A stretch of 57,276 bases of DNA from Pseudomonas oleovorans subsp. oleovorans (GTDB lineage Bacteria > Pseudomonadota > Gammaproteobacteria > Pseudomonadales > Pseudomonadaceae). Each line of letters opens with the position of its first letter. The first letter of the stretch is position 1. The translations under genes were made by a program, and so were the position numbers. Under the pieces are notes generated by a model. That model searched no databases and was not told where the DNA came from. It saw only the letters and a program-made list of their open reading frames with translations. Below are positions 38,313-49,155 of this stretch, one piece after another. The stretch covers positions 1-57,276 of the forward strand of contig NZ_NIUB01000032.1 in NCBI RefSeq assembly GCF_002197815.1. The letters run 5' to 3'.

Positions 38313-39374
38313 TCACTCCAGCAGGGAGGCAATCGAGCACTGGTAACGCTGACGCTGAGGCTGCGACAGCACGCTGAACTGGCGAAAGTCCATACCAATA
38401 TCCGGCTGTGCAAGGCGTTCGAGCAATTGTTTTGACTGCGCCCTGTCGACAGTACGCAACAGCGACGCCACCTGATCCTTGCCTCCACGCTCGGCGAAAT
38501 CCAGCCCCCGCGCGTGGTCGCTGAGCATCACCAAAGCGCAGGCGCCCAAAAGAAAGTGACCACTGGCCAAAATATCGATACGTCCGTCGATACGCGCCTT
38601 TAGCACGCGCTCCGAGTTGTTCAGGGCCGTGTAATGCAGGGTTCTGCCCAGCTCATTGGCTGCACGCAATACACCAAAGGCCATTTCATCGTTGGCAGAC
38701 CAGATCAGGCTGACCGCCGGATAACGCGGCAACAGAGCAATCGCCTGCTCGTATGCCCGCTGTTCCTGCCACTCACCATGAACCGCCTGCATCAGCTTGA
38801 TATGCGGTGCTTCACTCAAGGCACGCTGCAAGCCGGCCTGACGCAGAGTTGACGAAGGCGTACGGTTGACCCCGGCAAACGCCAGCAACTCGGCAGGCTT
38901 GCCATGGGTCAGGGCGATCAGCTCACGCGCCATCAGATAACCGGCCTCCTCATCGTTGGGCACCAGGCTACCTATCCAGTTTCGGTGGTACTCGCGGCTG
39001 CCACCGATAAGGGCCTGCTGCTCTTGGGTCAAGGTACTGTGCAGGGCAAACAGCCTGGCATCGCTGTTTTCGAACAGACGCAACAATGCCGGCCCCAGGA
39101 ACAGTTCATTGGTGAAAATCAGATAATCGGGGTGCTTACCTGCAAAAACCTGCTGGGCATTGCGCAACATCCTTTCAGGATCGCGCTCGCCGTACAGCAC
39201 CTCCAACTCGACGCCCAGGTCTCCAGCGGCATCCTGCATGTAGCGGCTGTAATCGCTCCAGAAACGCTCATTGGCGTAGCCAGGGTTGAGAAAAACCATG
39301 GTCGGCACGCGCGGTTGTGCCGACGCCAACGCGCAGCAAAACAACAGTCCCAGACCCAGCATCCACCTGCTCAC
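38313..39374 (-). CDS. Periplasmic sugar-binding-like protein (type 1)
   Basis: A 353-residue exported protein with signal peptide MLGLGLLFCCALASA and a type 1 (LacI/ribose-binding-like) fold: MVFLNPGYANERFWSDYSRY, YLIFTNEL, AYEQAIALLPRYPAVSLIWSANDEMAFG, and a C-terminal FLLGACALVML. A GTG at 39374 is chosen as start because GAGGAGG precedes it at 6 bases; upstream in-frame codons lack a site. Such stand-alone proteins often feed a sensor kinase or diguanylate cyclase, but none is adjacent. The ligand is unknown. Confidence 0.82.
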   Translation of the reverse strand: MSRWMLGLGLLFCCALASAQPRVPTMVFLNPGYANERFWSDYSRYMQDAAGDLGVELEVLYGERDPERMLRNAQQVFAGKHPDYLIFTNELFLGPALLRLFENSDARLFALHSTLTQEQQALIGGSREYHRNWIGSLVPNDEEAGYLMARELIALTHGKPAELLAFAGVNRTPSSTLRQAGLQRALSEAPHIKLMQAVHGEWQEQRAYEQAIALLPRYPAVSLIWSANDEMAFGVLRAANELGRTLHYTALNNSERVLKARIDGRIDILASGHFLLGACALVMLSDHARGLDFAERGGKDQVASLLRTVDRAQSKQLLERLAQPDIGMDFRQFSVLSQPQRQRYQCSIASLLE

Positions 39375-39420
39375 ATCGCCCCTCCTCGATAATCGGGGCG
39401 CAGTATAAGGTGTTAATGGC

Positions 39421-39452
39421 AAAAGGCCGACCGCTAATGCGTGTCGGCCTTC
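39421..39452 (-). terminator. Terminator between the small membrane protein and binding-protein genes
   Basis: AAGGCCGAC (39423-39431) pairs with GTCGGCCTT (39443-39451). On the minus strand it ends in TTTT, five bases after the stop of the 37-residue gene. Confidence 0.75.
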
Positions 39453-39456
39453 GCCC

Positions 39457-39570
39457 TCACTGTCCGCTGACCCAGAAGACCGCCGTACCTACCGCAATCA
39501 GGATCAGGCAAAAGATCGCCCAAGCATCGATAACGCTGTCGGAACTTTCCACTTCAGTGTGCTCGGTCAT
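39457..39570 (-). CDS. 37-residue single-pass membrane microprotein
   Basis: From the ATG at 39570 the frame reads MTEHTEVESSDSVIDAWAIF then CLILIAVGTAVFWVSGQ and TGA. It has an acidic 15-residue head and one transmembrane helix. A G-rich Shine-Dalgarno stretch (AGGGGGG) precedes the start and a good terminator follows, so it is a complete small transcription unit. It diverges from cysI. Similar proteins exist at this place in other pseudomonads as I recall; the function is unknown. Confidence 0.7.
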   Translation of the reverse strand: MTEHTEVESSDSVIDAWAIFCLILIAVGTAVFWVSGQ

Positions 39571-39806
39571 GGTTCCCCCCTCTTCTTGTGCTTTTGGGTG
39601 ATGCACACTGAATTTAAGACCAGCCTTGGCCTTCGCTCAAACCATATGGTTATGCTCTGGGGCGGTCTTATTCCCTAAACCAAGGTTTATATATTCAAAC
39701 ATCACTTTTACGCATAAACCTGAGCTGGTATCGTGCCCCGGCTCCTCGGGGAGTGCGCGGCCGTGCGCGCTGATTGGCAGTAAGTAGCCTGAAAACAGGA
39801 CCCTTC
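39571..39806 (+). promoter_or_regulatory. Divergent promoter region upstream of cysI
   Basis: The 236-bp region between the 37-residue gene and cysI is AT-richer than its surroundings. AACCATATGGTT (39640-39651) is a perfect 12-bp palindrome, and a T/A-rich stretch lies at about 39670-39715. In gammaproteobacteria cys genes are activated by CysB, whose sites are weakly conserved, so I can only call this the likely control region. Confidence 0.35.
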
Positions 39807-41465
39807 ATGTACGTATATGACCAGTACGATCAAAAGATCGTCGAGGATCGCGTCAAGCAGTTCCGCGATCAAACCCGCCGCTACCTCGCCGGAGAGCTGA
39901 GCGGCGAGGAATTCCGTCCGCTGCGCCTGCAGAACGGTCTGTATATCCAGCGTTACGCGCCCATGCTGCGCGTCGCCGTGCCCTACGGCCTGCTGTCGTC
40001 CGCTCAGGTTCGTGCGCTTGCGCGCATCGCCCGCGATTACGACAAGGGCTACGCGCACATCAGCACCCGGCAGAACGTGCAGTTCAACTGGCCGGAGCTG
40101 GAAGACGTGCCGGAGATTCTTGCCGAGCTGGCCACCGTGCAGATGCACGCCATCCAGACCAGCGGCAACTGCATCCGCAACACCACCACCGACCAGTTCG
40201 CCGGTGTGGCCAAGGACGAGATCGTCGATCCGCGCCCCTGGTGCGAAATCATCCGTCAGTGGTCGACCTTTCATCCCGAATTCAGCCACTTGCCGCGCAA
40301 GTTCAAGATCGCCGTCAACGGCGCCGTGAGCGACCGCGCCGTCATCGAAGTGCATGACATCGGCCTGGAAGCAGTGAAGAACGAGGCCGGCGAGCTGGGC
40401 TTCCGTGTTTCCGTCGGCGGCGGCCTGGGGCGTACCCCGATCGTCGGCAGCTTCATCAACGAATTCCTGCCCTGGCAACACCTGATCAGTTATCTCGACG
40501 CCATCCTGCGCGTGTACAACCGCTATGGCCGTCGCGATAACAAGTACAAAGCGCGCATCAAGATTCTGGTCAAGGCGCTGACCCCCGAGGTGTTCGCCGA
40601 GCGCGTGAACGCCGAATGGGCGCACCTCAAGGATGGCCCGGCCACCCTGACCGAAGCCGAAGTCGCCCGCGTTGCCGCACACTTCGTTGATCCGGCCTAT
40701 CTGCCCCTGCAGGACGAAGATGCCCTGCTCGCCCGGCAGGACGCCGAGCATCCTGGCTTCGCCCGCTGGCGCCAGCGCAACACCTTCGCCCACAAGAAGC
40801 CTGGCTACGTGGCCGTGACCCTGTCGCTCAAGCCAACTGGCGTAGCGCCGGGCGACGTCACCGACAAGCAGCTCGATGCCATCGCCGATCTGGCCGATCG
40901 CTACAGCTTCGGCGAGGTGCGTAACAGCCATAACCAGAACATCATCCTCGCCGACGTCGAGCAGCGTCAGCTGCTGACCCTGTGGGGTGAGCTGCGCGAA
41001 CAAGGCTTCGCCACGCCGAACGTGGGCCTGCTGACCGACATCATCTGCTGCCCGGGCGGCGACTTCTGCTCGCTGGCCAACGCCAAGTCGATCCCGATCG
41101 CCGAAGCCATCCAGCGTCGTTTCGATGATCTGGACTACCTGTTCGACATCGGCGACATCGACCTGAACATTTCCGGCTGCATGAACGCCTGCGGCCACCA
41201 CCACGTCGGCCACATCGGCATCCTCGGCGTCGACAAGAAAGGCCAGGAGTTCTATCAGGTATCGCTCGGCGGCAGCGCCGGCCGTGACGCCAGCCTGGCG
41301 CAGATCCTCGGCCCATCCTTCGCCGAGGCGGACATGGCCGATGTGATCGATAAGATCATCAAGGTCTACGTCGAGCAACGCACCGAAGAAGAAAGCTTCC
41401 TCGATACCTACCGCCGCATCGGTATCGACCCGTTCAAGGAGCGCGTCTATGCAGCGAATCATTAA
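39807..41465 (+). CDS. cysI: Sulfite reductase hemoprotein / nitrite-sulfite reductase
   Basis: A 552-residue enzyme that reduces sulfite to sulfide for cysteine synthesis. Two ferredoxin-like halves precede the siroheme and [4Fe-4S] binding motifs: CCPGGDFC and GCMNACGHHH. STRQNVQFNWPEL and SHNQNIILADV hold substrate- and siroheme-contact residues. The start MYVYDQYDQKIVEDRV matches Pseudomonas CysI; an in-frame ATG at 39774 is rejected. The DUF934 gene overlaps its 3' end by 17 bp. Confidence 0.93.
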   Translation: MYVYDQYDQKIVEDRVKQFRDQTRRYLAGELSGEEFRPLRLQNGLYIQRYAPMLRVAVPYGLLSSAQVRALARIARDYDKGYAHISTRQNVQFNWPELEDVPEILAELATVQMHAIQTSGNCIRNTTTDQFAGVAKDEIVDPRPWCEIIRQWSTFHPEFSHLPRKFKIAVNGAVSDRAVIEVHDIGLEAVKNEAGELGFRVSVGGGLGRTPIVGSFINEFLPWQHLISYLDAILRVYNRYGRRDNKYKARIKILVKALTPEVFAERVNAEWAHLKDGPATLTEAEVARVAAHFVDPAYLPLQDEDALLARQDAEHPGFARWRQRNTFAHKKPGYVAVTLSLKPTGVAPGDVTDKQLDAIADLADRYSFGEVRNSHNQNIILADVEQRQLLTLWGELREQGFATPNVGLLTDIICCPGGDFCSLANAKSIPIAEAIQRRFDDLDYLFDIGDIDLNISGCMNACGHHHVGHIGILGVDKKGQEFYQVSLGGSAGRDASLAQILGPSFAEADMADVIDKIIKVYVEQRTEEESFLDTYRRIGIDPFKERVYAANH

Positions 41466-41946
41466 GAACGGTCAGGTGGTCGACGAAACCTGGCACCTGC
41501 TGGCCAAGGACGTGACCCTGGACGTCATTCCCAACTGCGATGACATCATCGTCCCGCTGGCCCTGTGGCGCGAGCATGCTCACGCCCTAAAGGCTCGCGA
41601 CGGTGGCCTCGGCGTTTGGCTTGAGGCCAGTGACGAGATCGAGGAAATCGCCGATGACCTGGCGCATTTTCAGGTCATCGCCCTGGAATTCCCGGCCTTC
41701 ACCGATGGCCGTCATTCCTCCACGGCCTACCTGCTGCGCACCCGTTACGGCTACAAGGGCGAAGTACGCGCCATTGGCGACGTGCTGCGCGACCAGCTGT
41801 TCGCCCTCAGGCGTGTCGGCTTCGATGCCTTCGCCCTGCGTGCCGACAAGGATCCGTACGATGCACTGAAGGCCTTCGAGGATTACAGTGAGGTCTACCA
41901 GGCGTCGGCAGACCAACCGCTGCCCCTGTTCCGCCGCCGCGCCTGA
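41449..41946 (+). CDS. DUF934 protein, partner of sulfite reductase
   Basis: A 165-residue cytoplasmic protein of the DUF934 (COG3749) family with DVIPNCDDIIVPLALWREHA, FTDGRHSSTAYLLRTRYGY cut by charged residues, and FDAFALRADKDPYDAL. It is found beside cysI in most pseudomonads and is thought to help sulfite reduction, perhaps as an electron-transfer or assembly partner; this is inferred from gene order. It starts inside the end of cysI, so translation is coupled. Confidence 0.9.
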   Translation: MQRIIKNGQVVDETWHLLAKDVTLDVIPNCDDIIVPLALWREHAHALKARDGGLGVWLEASDEIEEIADDLAHFQVIALEFPAFTDGRHSSTAYLLRTRYGYKGEVRAIGDVLRDQLFALRRVGFDAFALRADKDPYDALKAFEDYSEVYQASADQPLPLFRRRA

Positions 41947-41964
41947 TCGCAGCGAGAACGACGC

Positions 41965-41992
41965 AAACGCCCCGACTGGTTCGGGGCGTTTT
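41965..41992 (+). terminator. Terminator after cysI-DUF934
   Basis: AAACGCCCCGA (41965-41975) pairs with TCGGGGCGTTT (41981-41991), followed by TG and CTTT. Confidence 0.82.
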
Positions 41993-42038
41993 GCTTTCAG
42001 GCGCCGGCGTTCGGCAGCCCGTGCGGCCAGCGCACACA

Positions 42039-42077
42039 CAAAAACGCCGCGCCCTGTGAGGGGCGCGGCGTTTTTTG
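42039..42077. terminator. Bidirectional terminator downstream of deaD
   Basis: AAAACGCCGCGCCC (42041-42054) pairs with GGGCGCGGCGTTTT (42061-42074), with T runs on both strands. It serves the leftward deaD gene and backs up the rightward terminator at 41965. Confidence 0.82.
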
Positions 42078-42101
42078 ATCCTCGGCAATCAGCCGGCTGG
42101 A

Positions 42102-43784
<1,683 letters not shown>

Positions 43785-44104
43785 GGGTCTGCCTCAAGTG
43801 CATCCGCAAAGACCCATGTTCCAAAACTGCGCATGCCGTGTAAGACCTTGTGGGTCACCCTGGCAGCCTGGTCGGCGGGGATTTGCGAAAACGTGATGAA
43901 AGTGAATCGTCAAGGATAGTCCGCTGGGGACTGGCTGCCGGAAGTTAATTTCCCGGGCGAGTTGCACTACCTGAACGTGGCCAGAAAATTGGCCGGCGCG
44001 CATCATACCGGAAATTCCTGACCAAGGTGCTGTTTTTTATCCTTACATGTCACCCTGCAGGGGCTTTTCTAGAGCTTTGCGCAGTTTTTACGCCGGGCGG
44101 CGCA
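43785..44104. other. Gap upstream of deaD
   Basis: These 320 bases hold no credible gene. They include the promoter and probably a long 5' untranslated leader of the leftward deaD gene, as is common for cold-induced helicase genes. The distal part is the 3' flank of the spermidine-synthase-like gene. I see no strong terminator hairpin. Confidence 0.55.
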
Positions 44105-44884
44105 TCAGGTAGCCGGGCGCAAGGCCGCGATCAGCGGCTGCAGCGAATAACCCAGGCGCGGCGCCAGCTCGCCCGCACGCATCTGCAGGCGTCCCATGTT
44201 CAAGCGCTGCTCGAGGTCGGCAGGGATCAGCAACACCACGTTGCCCTCCTTCACCGGGCACTCCCAATAATGACGATGGTAGAGGCCACGTAGCAGTGCC
44301 GCGCCAAGCGGCTTGCCGTCGTTGCCTGCCCATTGGTTGATGATCAGCCAACCACCTGGATTGAGCTTCTCGCGGCAGCGCTCGAGAAAGCGCCAGGCCA
44401 GATGCCCGACACCCGGCCCCTGGTCGGTGTACAGATCGAGAAAGATCAGGTCGGCGGTTTCCGCGCTGTCGAGCAGTTCGGTGGCGTCGCCGATACGAAT
44501 GGTCAGCCGTGGGTCATCGTCCAGGCCGAGAAACTCCATGGCCAGGCGCGGTACGTCCGGGCGCAGCTCGATGGCCTCGACGTCCTCCAAGGGCAGGAAC
44601 TTCAGGCAGGCCTGGGTCAGGTTGCCGGCGCCCAGGCCAAGGAACAGTGCGGTTTCCGGCGCATCGTGACACAACGCACCCAGCAACATGGCGCGGGTGT
44701 AGTCGTATTCCAGCCAGCTCGGATCGCCCTGGAACACGCAGCTCTGCTCGATGGCATCGCCGAACTCGAGAAAGCGATAGGCGCCAATCTGCACCACACG
44801 GATCACCCCGAAGGCATCGCGCACTTCGGCCAGCAGAACCTCGTCCTGCTGCTGCAATTCGTCGTCTGGTGGCAACCCTGGCAT
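44105..44884 (-). CDS. Spermidine synthase-like protein
   Basis: A 259-residue protein with a Rossmann methyltransferase fold: LFLGLGAGNLTQACLKFL as the cofactor loop, VEAIELRPDVPRLAMEF, IRIGDATELLD and DLIFLDLYTDQGPGVGHL. It resembles the SpeE/spermidine synthase superfamily but lacks clear evidence for aminopropyl transfer, so the substrate is open. The start at 44884 follows a good GGGAGAGG site; a reading to 44947 is possible. It is a single gene. Confidence 0.8.
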   Translation of the reverse strand: MPGLPPDDELQQQDEVLLAEVRDAFGVIRVVQIGAYRFLEFGDAIEQSCVFQGDPSWLEYDYTRAMLLGALCHDAPETALFLGLGAGNLTQACLKFLPLEDVEAIELRPDVPRLAMEFLGLDDDPRLTIRIGDATELLDSAETADLIFLDLYTDQGPGVGHLAWRFLERCREKLNPGGWLIINQWAGNDGKPLGAALLRGLYHRHYWECPVKEGNVVLLIPADLEQRLNMGRLQMRAGELAPRLGYSLQPLIAALRPAT

Positions 44885-45019
44885 CGATACCTCTCCCACA
44901 GTGACATCCCGTACCACAACAACCGGGCTAAAGGCGCCGATTGTCATTGAAGCAGCCGCCCCCGGTCACGCAATAATTCCAACACTTGCGCTGCACTCAT
45001 AACAATAACGAGGTTCGCC

Positions 45020-45785
45020 ATGTACGCCATCATAGGTGCCGGCCCCATGGGCCTGTGCACGGCACGGCAATTGAAGAAGTACGGCATTGATTTCGTCGGC
45101 TTCGAGCCGCACAGCGACGTTGGCGGCCTGTGGGATATCGATAACCCGCACAGCAGCATGTATCACTCGGCGCATCTGATTTCCTCCAAGGGCACCACCG
45201 AGTTCCGCGAGTTCCTCATGTGCGCCGAGGTGGCGCCCTACCCGCACCACAGCGAGATGCGCCGTTACTTTCGCGACTACGCCAGGCTGTTTCGTATCTA
45301 CGAGCATTATCAATTCGACACCGGCGTGCTGCAGGTGCAACGCGAGCAAGATGGCTGGAAACTGATCAGCGAGCGCAACGGCGAGCAGGGCGAATGGCGT
45401 TTCGACGGTGTACTGATCGCCAACGGCACCCTGCATACGCCCAACCTGCCGCGCCTACCCGGTGATTTCTGCGGAGAGTTGTTGCATTCGAATGCCTACA
45501 AGAGCGCGGATATCTTCGCCGGCAAACGGGTGCTGGTGGTCGGCTGCGGCAACTCGGCCTGCGATATCGCCGTCGATGCAGTGCATCGCGCCGCCTCGGT
45601 CGACCTTTCGGTACGCCGTGGCTATCACTTCCTGCCCAAGTTCATCCTCGGCAAACCCACCGATACCTTCGGCGGAGCGATCAAGCTACCGCGCGTCTCA
45701 AACAGCTGGTCGACGGTCTGCTGGTGCGCGCCCTGGTCGGCAAACCCTCGCAGTACGGTCTGCCCGACCCGGACTACCGCCTGCA
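45020..45785 (+). pseudogene. Flavin-containing monooxygenase, N-terminal two thirds, frameshifted
   Basis: MYAIIGAGPMG at the start is the FAD motif, GLWDIDNPHSSMYHSAHLIS and FRDYARLFRIYEHYQF match FMO-type flavoproteins, and GKRVLVVGCGNSACDIAVD is the NADPH motif. After AIKLPR near 45690 a base is missing. The correct continuation RLKQLVDGLLVRALVGKPSQ and GLPDPDYRL is found in the next frame. From about 45785 the sequence no longer looks like an FMO. So the gene is both frameshifted and truncated. The 3' boundary is approximate. Confidence 0.75.
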
Positions 45786-46375
45786 GCCGCTGCTGCACCG
45801 TTTCACCCGCCTTTCCGGCTGGCTGGCGAACAGGGTGTTGCGCGGCCACTTCCGCTGGCAGACCTTGCCAGCGCCCTTCATCCTGCGCCTGGAAGGACTC
45901 AACGTGAATGCCTTCGAGGAATTCGGTGCCGGCGAGATCCTGCGCAATTTCAAGGACCCGGACGAGCCCTATGCCAAGGTCAAGGAGCCGGAATTTCGCG
46001 CTCTGTTCAAGAAGCAGGCAAAGGCCGTGCTGACCAAGGACCTGTGGCACCGCGACTTCTCCGATTGCTGGGTGACCGAATGCCTGGCCCCCAGCCTGGT
46101 CGGTAATAACTTCAAGCAACTGGGCCAGTCGCGCGGCCTGGATGCAGTAGACGCCTACTTCGAACTGGCCTGCCAGTACCGCGATGCGAGTGGTCAAACG
46201 CAACGATGCAGCGGTCGCGCTGACGATGATCAACTGTCGCATCGCCTATCACTGCTGCCTGGAATACCCGGATGACCTGGGCAAGGCGCAGCGCTACGGG
46301 CGCTTCCTGCCGGCGCGCGATGTATCGCCGCGCATGCGGCCTGCGCGCGCATTCGAGCCCGCTCCGGCGTCATGA
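45786..46375 (+). pseudogene. Unrecognised coding remnant fused after the monooxygenase
   Basis: The frame continues from the monooxygenase piece as PLLHRFTRLSGWLANRVLRG, LEGLNVNAFEEFGAGEI and DLWHRDFSDCWVTECLAPSL. It then shifts near 46190 and goes on as MRVVKRNDAAVALTMINCRI with a TGA at 46373-46375. I do not recognise it. The codon choice and continuity over 190 residues indicate a real protein remnant. It could be a genuine C-terminal part of an unusual monooxygenase or a second gene joined by deletion. Confidence 0.5.
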
Positions 46376-46449
46376 GCCAATACACGTACGAGCTGCGGGG
46401 CTTATCGGTTACCATGCGTCTCCGCCTGATCAACCGCTAGAGACGCAGC

Positions 46450-47796
46450 ATGTCGAACGCCTGGAGCCCCGAAAGCTGGAGGGCCAAACCCATCCAGCAG
46501 CAGCCTGAATACCCTGATGCCGCGCACCTGAATCGCGTCGAGCAAACCCTGGCCGGCTACCCGCCGCTGGTATTCGCCGGCGAGGCGCGCGAGCTGCGTC
46601 GCCAGTTCGCCGAGGTCACCCAGGGCCGCGCCTTCCTGCTGCAGGGCGGCGACTGCGCCGAGAGCTTCGCCGAGTTTTCCGCCGCGAAGATCCGCGACAC
46701 CTTCAAGGTGTTGCTGCAGATGGCCATCGTCATGACCTTCGCCGCCGGCTGCCCGGTGGTCAAGGTCGGACGCATGGCTGGCCAGTTCGCCAAGCCGCGT
46801 TCGTCCGGCAGCGAAACCATCGATGGCGTTACCCTGCCCGCTTACCGCGGCGACATCGTCAACGGCATAGGTTTCGACGTCACCAGTCGCGTACCGGACC
46901 CGGAGCGCCTGCTGCAGGCCTACCACCAGGCCACCGCCAGCCTCAACCTGCTGCGCGCCTTCGCTCAGGGCGGTTTTGCCGACGTGCATCAGGTGCATCA
47001 GTGGAACCTCGATTTCATCGCCAACTCGGCGCTATCCGAGAAGTATCACCAGTTGGCCAATCGCATCGACGAAACCCTGGCGTTCATGCGTGCCGTCGGC
47101 ATGGACAGCGCGCCGCAGCTGCGCGAGGTCAGCTTCTTCACCGCCCACGAAGCGCTGCTGCTCAACTACGAAGAGGCCTTCGTCCGTCGCGACAGCCTCA
47201 CCGGCCGCTGGTATGACTGCTCCGCGCACATGCTGTGGATCGGCGACCGCACCCGCCAACTGGACGGTGCGCACGTCGAATTCATGCGCGGCATCGAGAA
47301 CCCGATCGGTGTCAAGGTCGGCCCGAGCATGGACCCGGACGAGCTGATCCGCCTGATCGACACCCTCAACCCGGACAACGATCCCGGTCGCCTTAACCTG
47401 ATCGTGCGCATGGGCGCCGATAAGGTCGAAGCGCACTTCCCGCGTCTGCTGCGCAAGGTCAAGGAGGAAGGCCGCCAGGTGCTGTGGAGTTCCGACCCGA
47501 TGCACGGCAACACCATCAAGGCCAGCAGCGGCTACAAGACCCGCGATTTCGCGCAGATCCTCAGCGAAGTCCGGCAGTTCTTCGCCGTGCACCAGGCCGA
47601 AGGCACCTACGCCGGTGGCATCCATATCGAGATGACCGGGCAGAACGTCACCGAGTGCATTGGAGGTTCGCGCCCGATCACCGAGGACGGCCTGTCCGAC
47701 CGTTACCACACCCACTGCGACCCGCGCATGAATGCCGACCAGTCCCTGGAACTGGCGTTCATGATCGCCGAAACGCTGAAGCAGGTACGCCGCTGA
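46450..47796 (+). CDS. Class II 3-deoxy-7-phosphoheptulonate synthase
   Basis: A 448-residue plant-type DAHP synthase, the first enzyme of the shikimate pathway (phosphoenolpyruvate plus erythrose-4-phosphate). Marks of class II are LQGGDCAESFAEF, VVKVGRMAGQFAKPRS, YRGDIVNGIGFD, WSSDPMHGNT and GIHIEMTGQNVTECIGG. Metal ligands Cys, His, Glu and Asp are all in these segments. The length and lack of a phenazine cluster nearby point to the housekeeping copy, not PhzC. It is encoded alone. Confidence 0.95.
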   Translation: MSNAWSPESWRAKPIQQQPEYPDAAHLNRVEQTLAGYPPLVFAGEARELRRQFAEVTQGRAFLLQGGDCAESFAEFSAAKIRDTFKVLLQMAIVMTFAAGCPVVKVGRMAGQFAKPRSSGSETIDGVTLPAYRGDIVNGIGFDVTSRVPDPERLLQAYHQATASLNLLRAFAQGGFADVHQVHQWNLDFIANSALSEKYHQLANRIDETLAFMRAVGMDSAPQLREVSFFTAHEALLLNYEEAFVRRDSLTGRWYDCSAHMLWIGDRTRQLDGAHVEFMRGIENPIGVKVGPSMDPDELIRLIDTLNPDNDPGRLNLIVRMGADKVEAHFPRLLRKVKEEGRQVLWSSDPMHGNTIKASSGYKTRDFAQILSEVRQFFAVHQAEGTYAGGIHIEMTGQNVTECIGGSRPITEDGLSDRYHTHCDPRMNADQSLELAFMIAETLKQVRR

Positions 47797-47958
47797 CGAG
47801 CCGCGCCCTGGCCAGTGGCCAGGGCGCGAACCGGCTCGCACATCTTCTGTGCGGTATCCGGCATAATGCTGCCCCATCGCGAGCACCGGACAGGTGCCCC
47901 AGTTACACCCAGCCGGAAAGGACTCGCGGCCACCCCCCCCCAACAAGGACGATGAACC

Positions 47959-48714
47959 ATGCAACTGCGCACCACCCTCTCCGCTTTCGCCCTGTCCAGT
48001 GCTGTCTTGCTGACTGGCTGCCAGAACATGTCCCCCGACGCCATGCTGCAATCCGGCCTGATGGCCGTGCAGGCCGCGACCCTCAGCGACGCCGAAGTAC
48101 GCAGCATGTCCGACCAGGCCTGCGCTGAAATGGATGCCGAAGCCAATATCGCCGGCCCGAACAGCCCGTACAGCAAGCGCCTGGACAAGATCGCCAACAA
48201 CCTCGGCCATCAGATCAACGGCACGCCGATCACCTATAAGGTGTATCAGGCCGATGAGGTCAACGCCTGGGCCATGGCCAACGGCTGCGTGCGCGTATAC
48301 AGCGGCCTGATGGACCTGATGACCGACAACGAAGTGGAAGGCGTGCTCGGCCATGAGATCGGCCACGTCGCCCTCGGTCACAGCAAGAAGGCCATGCAGA
48401 CCGCCTACGCCACCACCGCCGCGCGCAATGCGGCAGCCGCGTCGGGCAACGGCACCATCGCCGCATTGTCCGCATCGCAGCTCGGCGCCCTGGGTGAGCA
48501 ACTGGTCAATGCGCAGTTCTCGCAAAGCCAGGAAAACGCCGCCGATAACTTCTCCTTCGACCTGCTGACCCAACGCAACATCCCCCGTGAAGGCCTGGTC
48601 ACCGCGTTCGAGAAGCTGGCCAAACTGGGCGGCGGCGAAGGCAGCATGTTCTCCTCGCACCCGGGTTCCAGCGACCGCGCCGCCAACATGCGCACCCGTC
48701 TGGCTGCCAAGTAA
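47959..48714 (+). CDS. M48 family metalloprotease lipoprotein (LoiP/YggG-like)
   Basis: A 251-residue lipoprotein protease. The signal peptide ends LLTGC with Cys21. The zinc motif HEIGH is at 132-136, followed by VALGHSKKAMQ, and the third ligand lies in QENAADNFSFDLL. LoiP/YggG proteins act in the outer membrane or periplasm on misfolded or surface proteins. A run of nine C bases (47933-47941) sits just before the ribosome-binding region. It is followed by a compact terminator and the LprI-like gene. Confidence 0.9.
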   Translation: MQLRTTLSAFALSSAVLLTGCQNMSPDAMLQSGLMAVQAATLSDAEVRSMSDQACAEMDAEANIAGPNSPYSKRLDKIANNLGHQINGTPITYKVYQADEVNAWAMANGCVRVYSGLMDLMTDNEVEGVLGHEIGHVALGHSKKAMQTAYATTAARNAAAASGNGTIAALSASQLGALGEQLVNAQFSQSQENAADNFSFDLLTQRNIPREGLVTAFEKLAKLGGGEGSMFSSHPGSSDRAANMRTRLAAK

Positions 48715-48725
48715 AGGTGATGTTC

Positions 48726-48750
48726 AGGGGCTGCAGTGCAGCCCCTGTTT
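48726..48750 (+). terminator. Terminator after the M48 protease gene
   Basis: AGGGGCTGC (48726-48734) pairs with GCAGCCCCT (48738-48746), followed by GTTT. Confidence 0.7.
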
Positions 48751-48765
48751 CATTGGGAGATTGCC

Positions 48766-49155
48766 ATGTCGATACTGCGTAACGGCTTGCTACCGTTCAC
48801 TCTGCTGCTGCCGCTCGGCGCCTGGGGTGATTACGACAAGCAGTACCAGGCCTGCCTGGACGCCAGTGGAATGATCAACAATGCCAGCGTCGCCGGCTGC
48901 GCCGAAGGCGTATCGGAAACGGTTAAGAAGGAGATGAACCGCATCTACCAGCAGCTGTTCCTCAAGCTGCAGGAAAGCCAGCCAGCGGACGCCGAACAGC
49001 TGGAAACGGCGCAGAAGGCCTGGTTGATCTACCGCAACGGCCAGTGCGACCTGCAGGGCAAGCACGTCGGCTCGCCGATGTACTACACCTGCCCGATGGA
49101 GCTGAATATCCAGCGCGTTGAGGAACTGAGGTTCCTGCTGGAAAACGGCGGCTAA
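48766..49155 (+). CDS. LprI-type DUF1311 exported protein
   Basis: A 129-residue exported protein. The signal peptide MSILRNGLLPFTLLLPLGAWG is followed by a DUF1311 domain with cysteines in DYDKQYQACLD, AGCAEGVSE, YRNGQCDLQG and YYTCPMELN, which would form two disulfides, and QKAWLIYRNGQC as the family signature. LprI of Mycobacterium inhibits lysozyme, but most members are uncharacterised. GGGAGA precedes the ATG. It overlaps the convergent YcaQ gene by 4 bp. Confidence 0.85.
   Translation: MSILRNGLLPFTLLLPLGAWGDYDKQYQACLDASGMINNASVAGCAEGVSETVKKEMNRIYQQLFLKLQESQPADAEQLETAQKAWLIYRNGQCDLQGKHVGSPMYYTCPMELNIQRVEELRFLLENGG

Noticed and set aside
39708..41462. 584-codon leftward frame opposite cysI
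   Set aside because: It is the antisense of a well-defined sulfite reductase.
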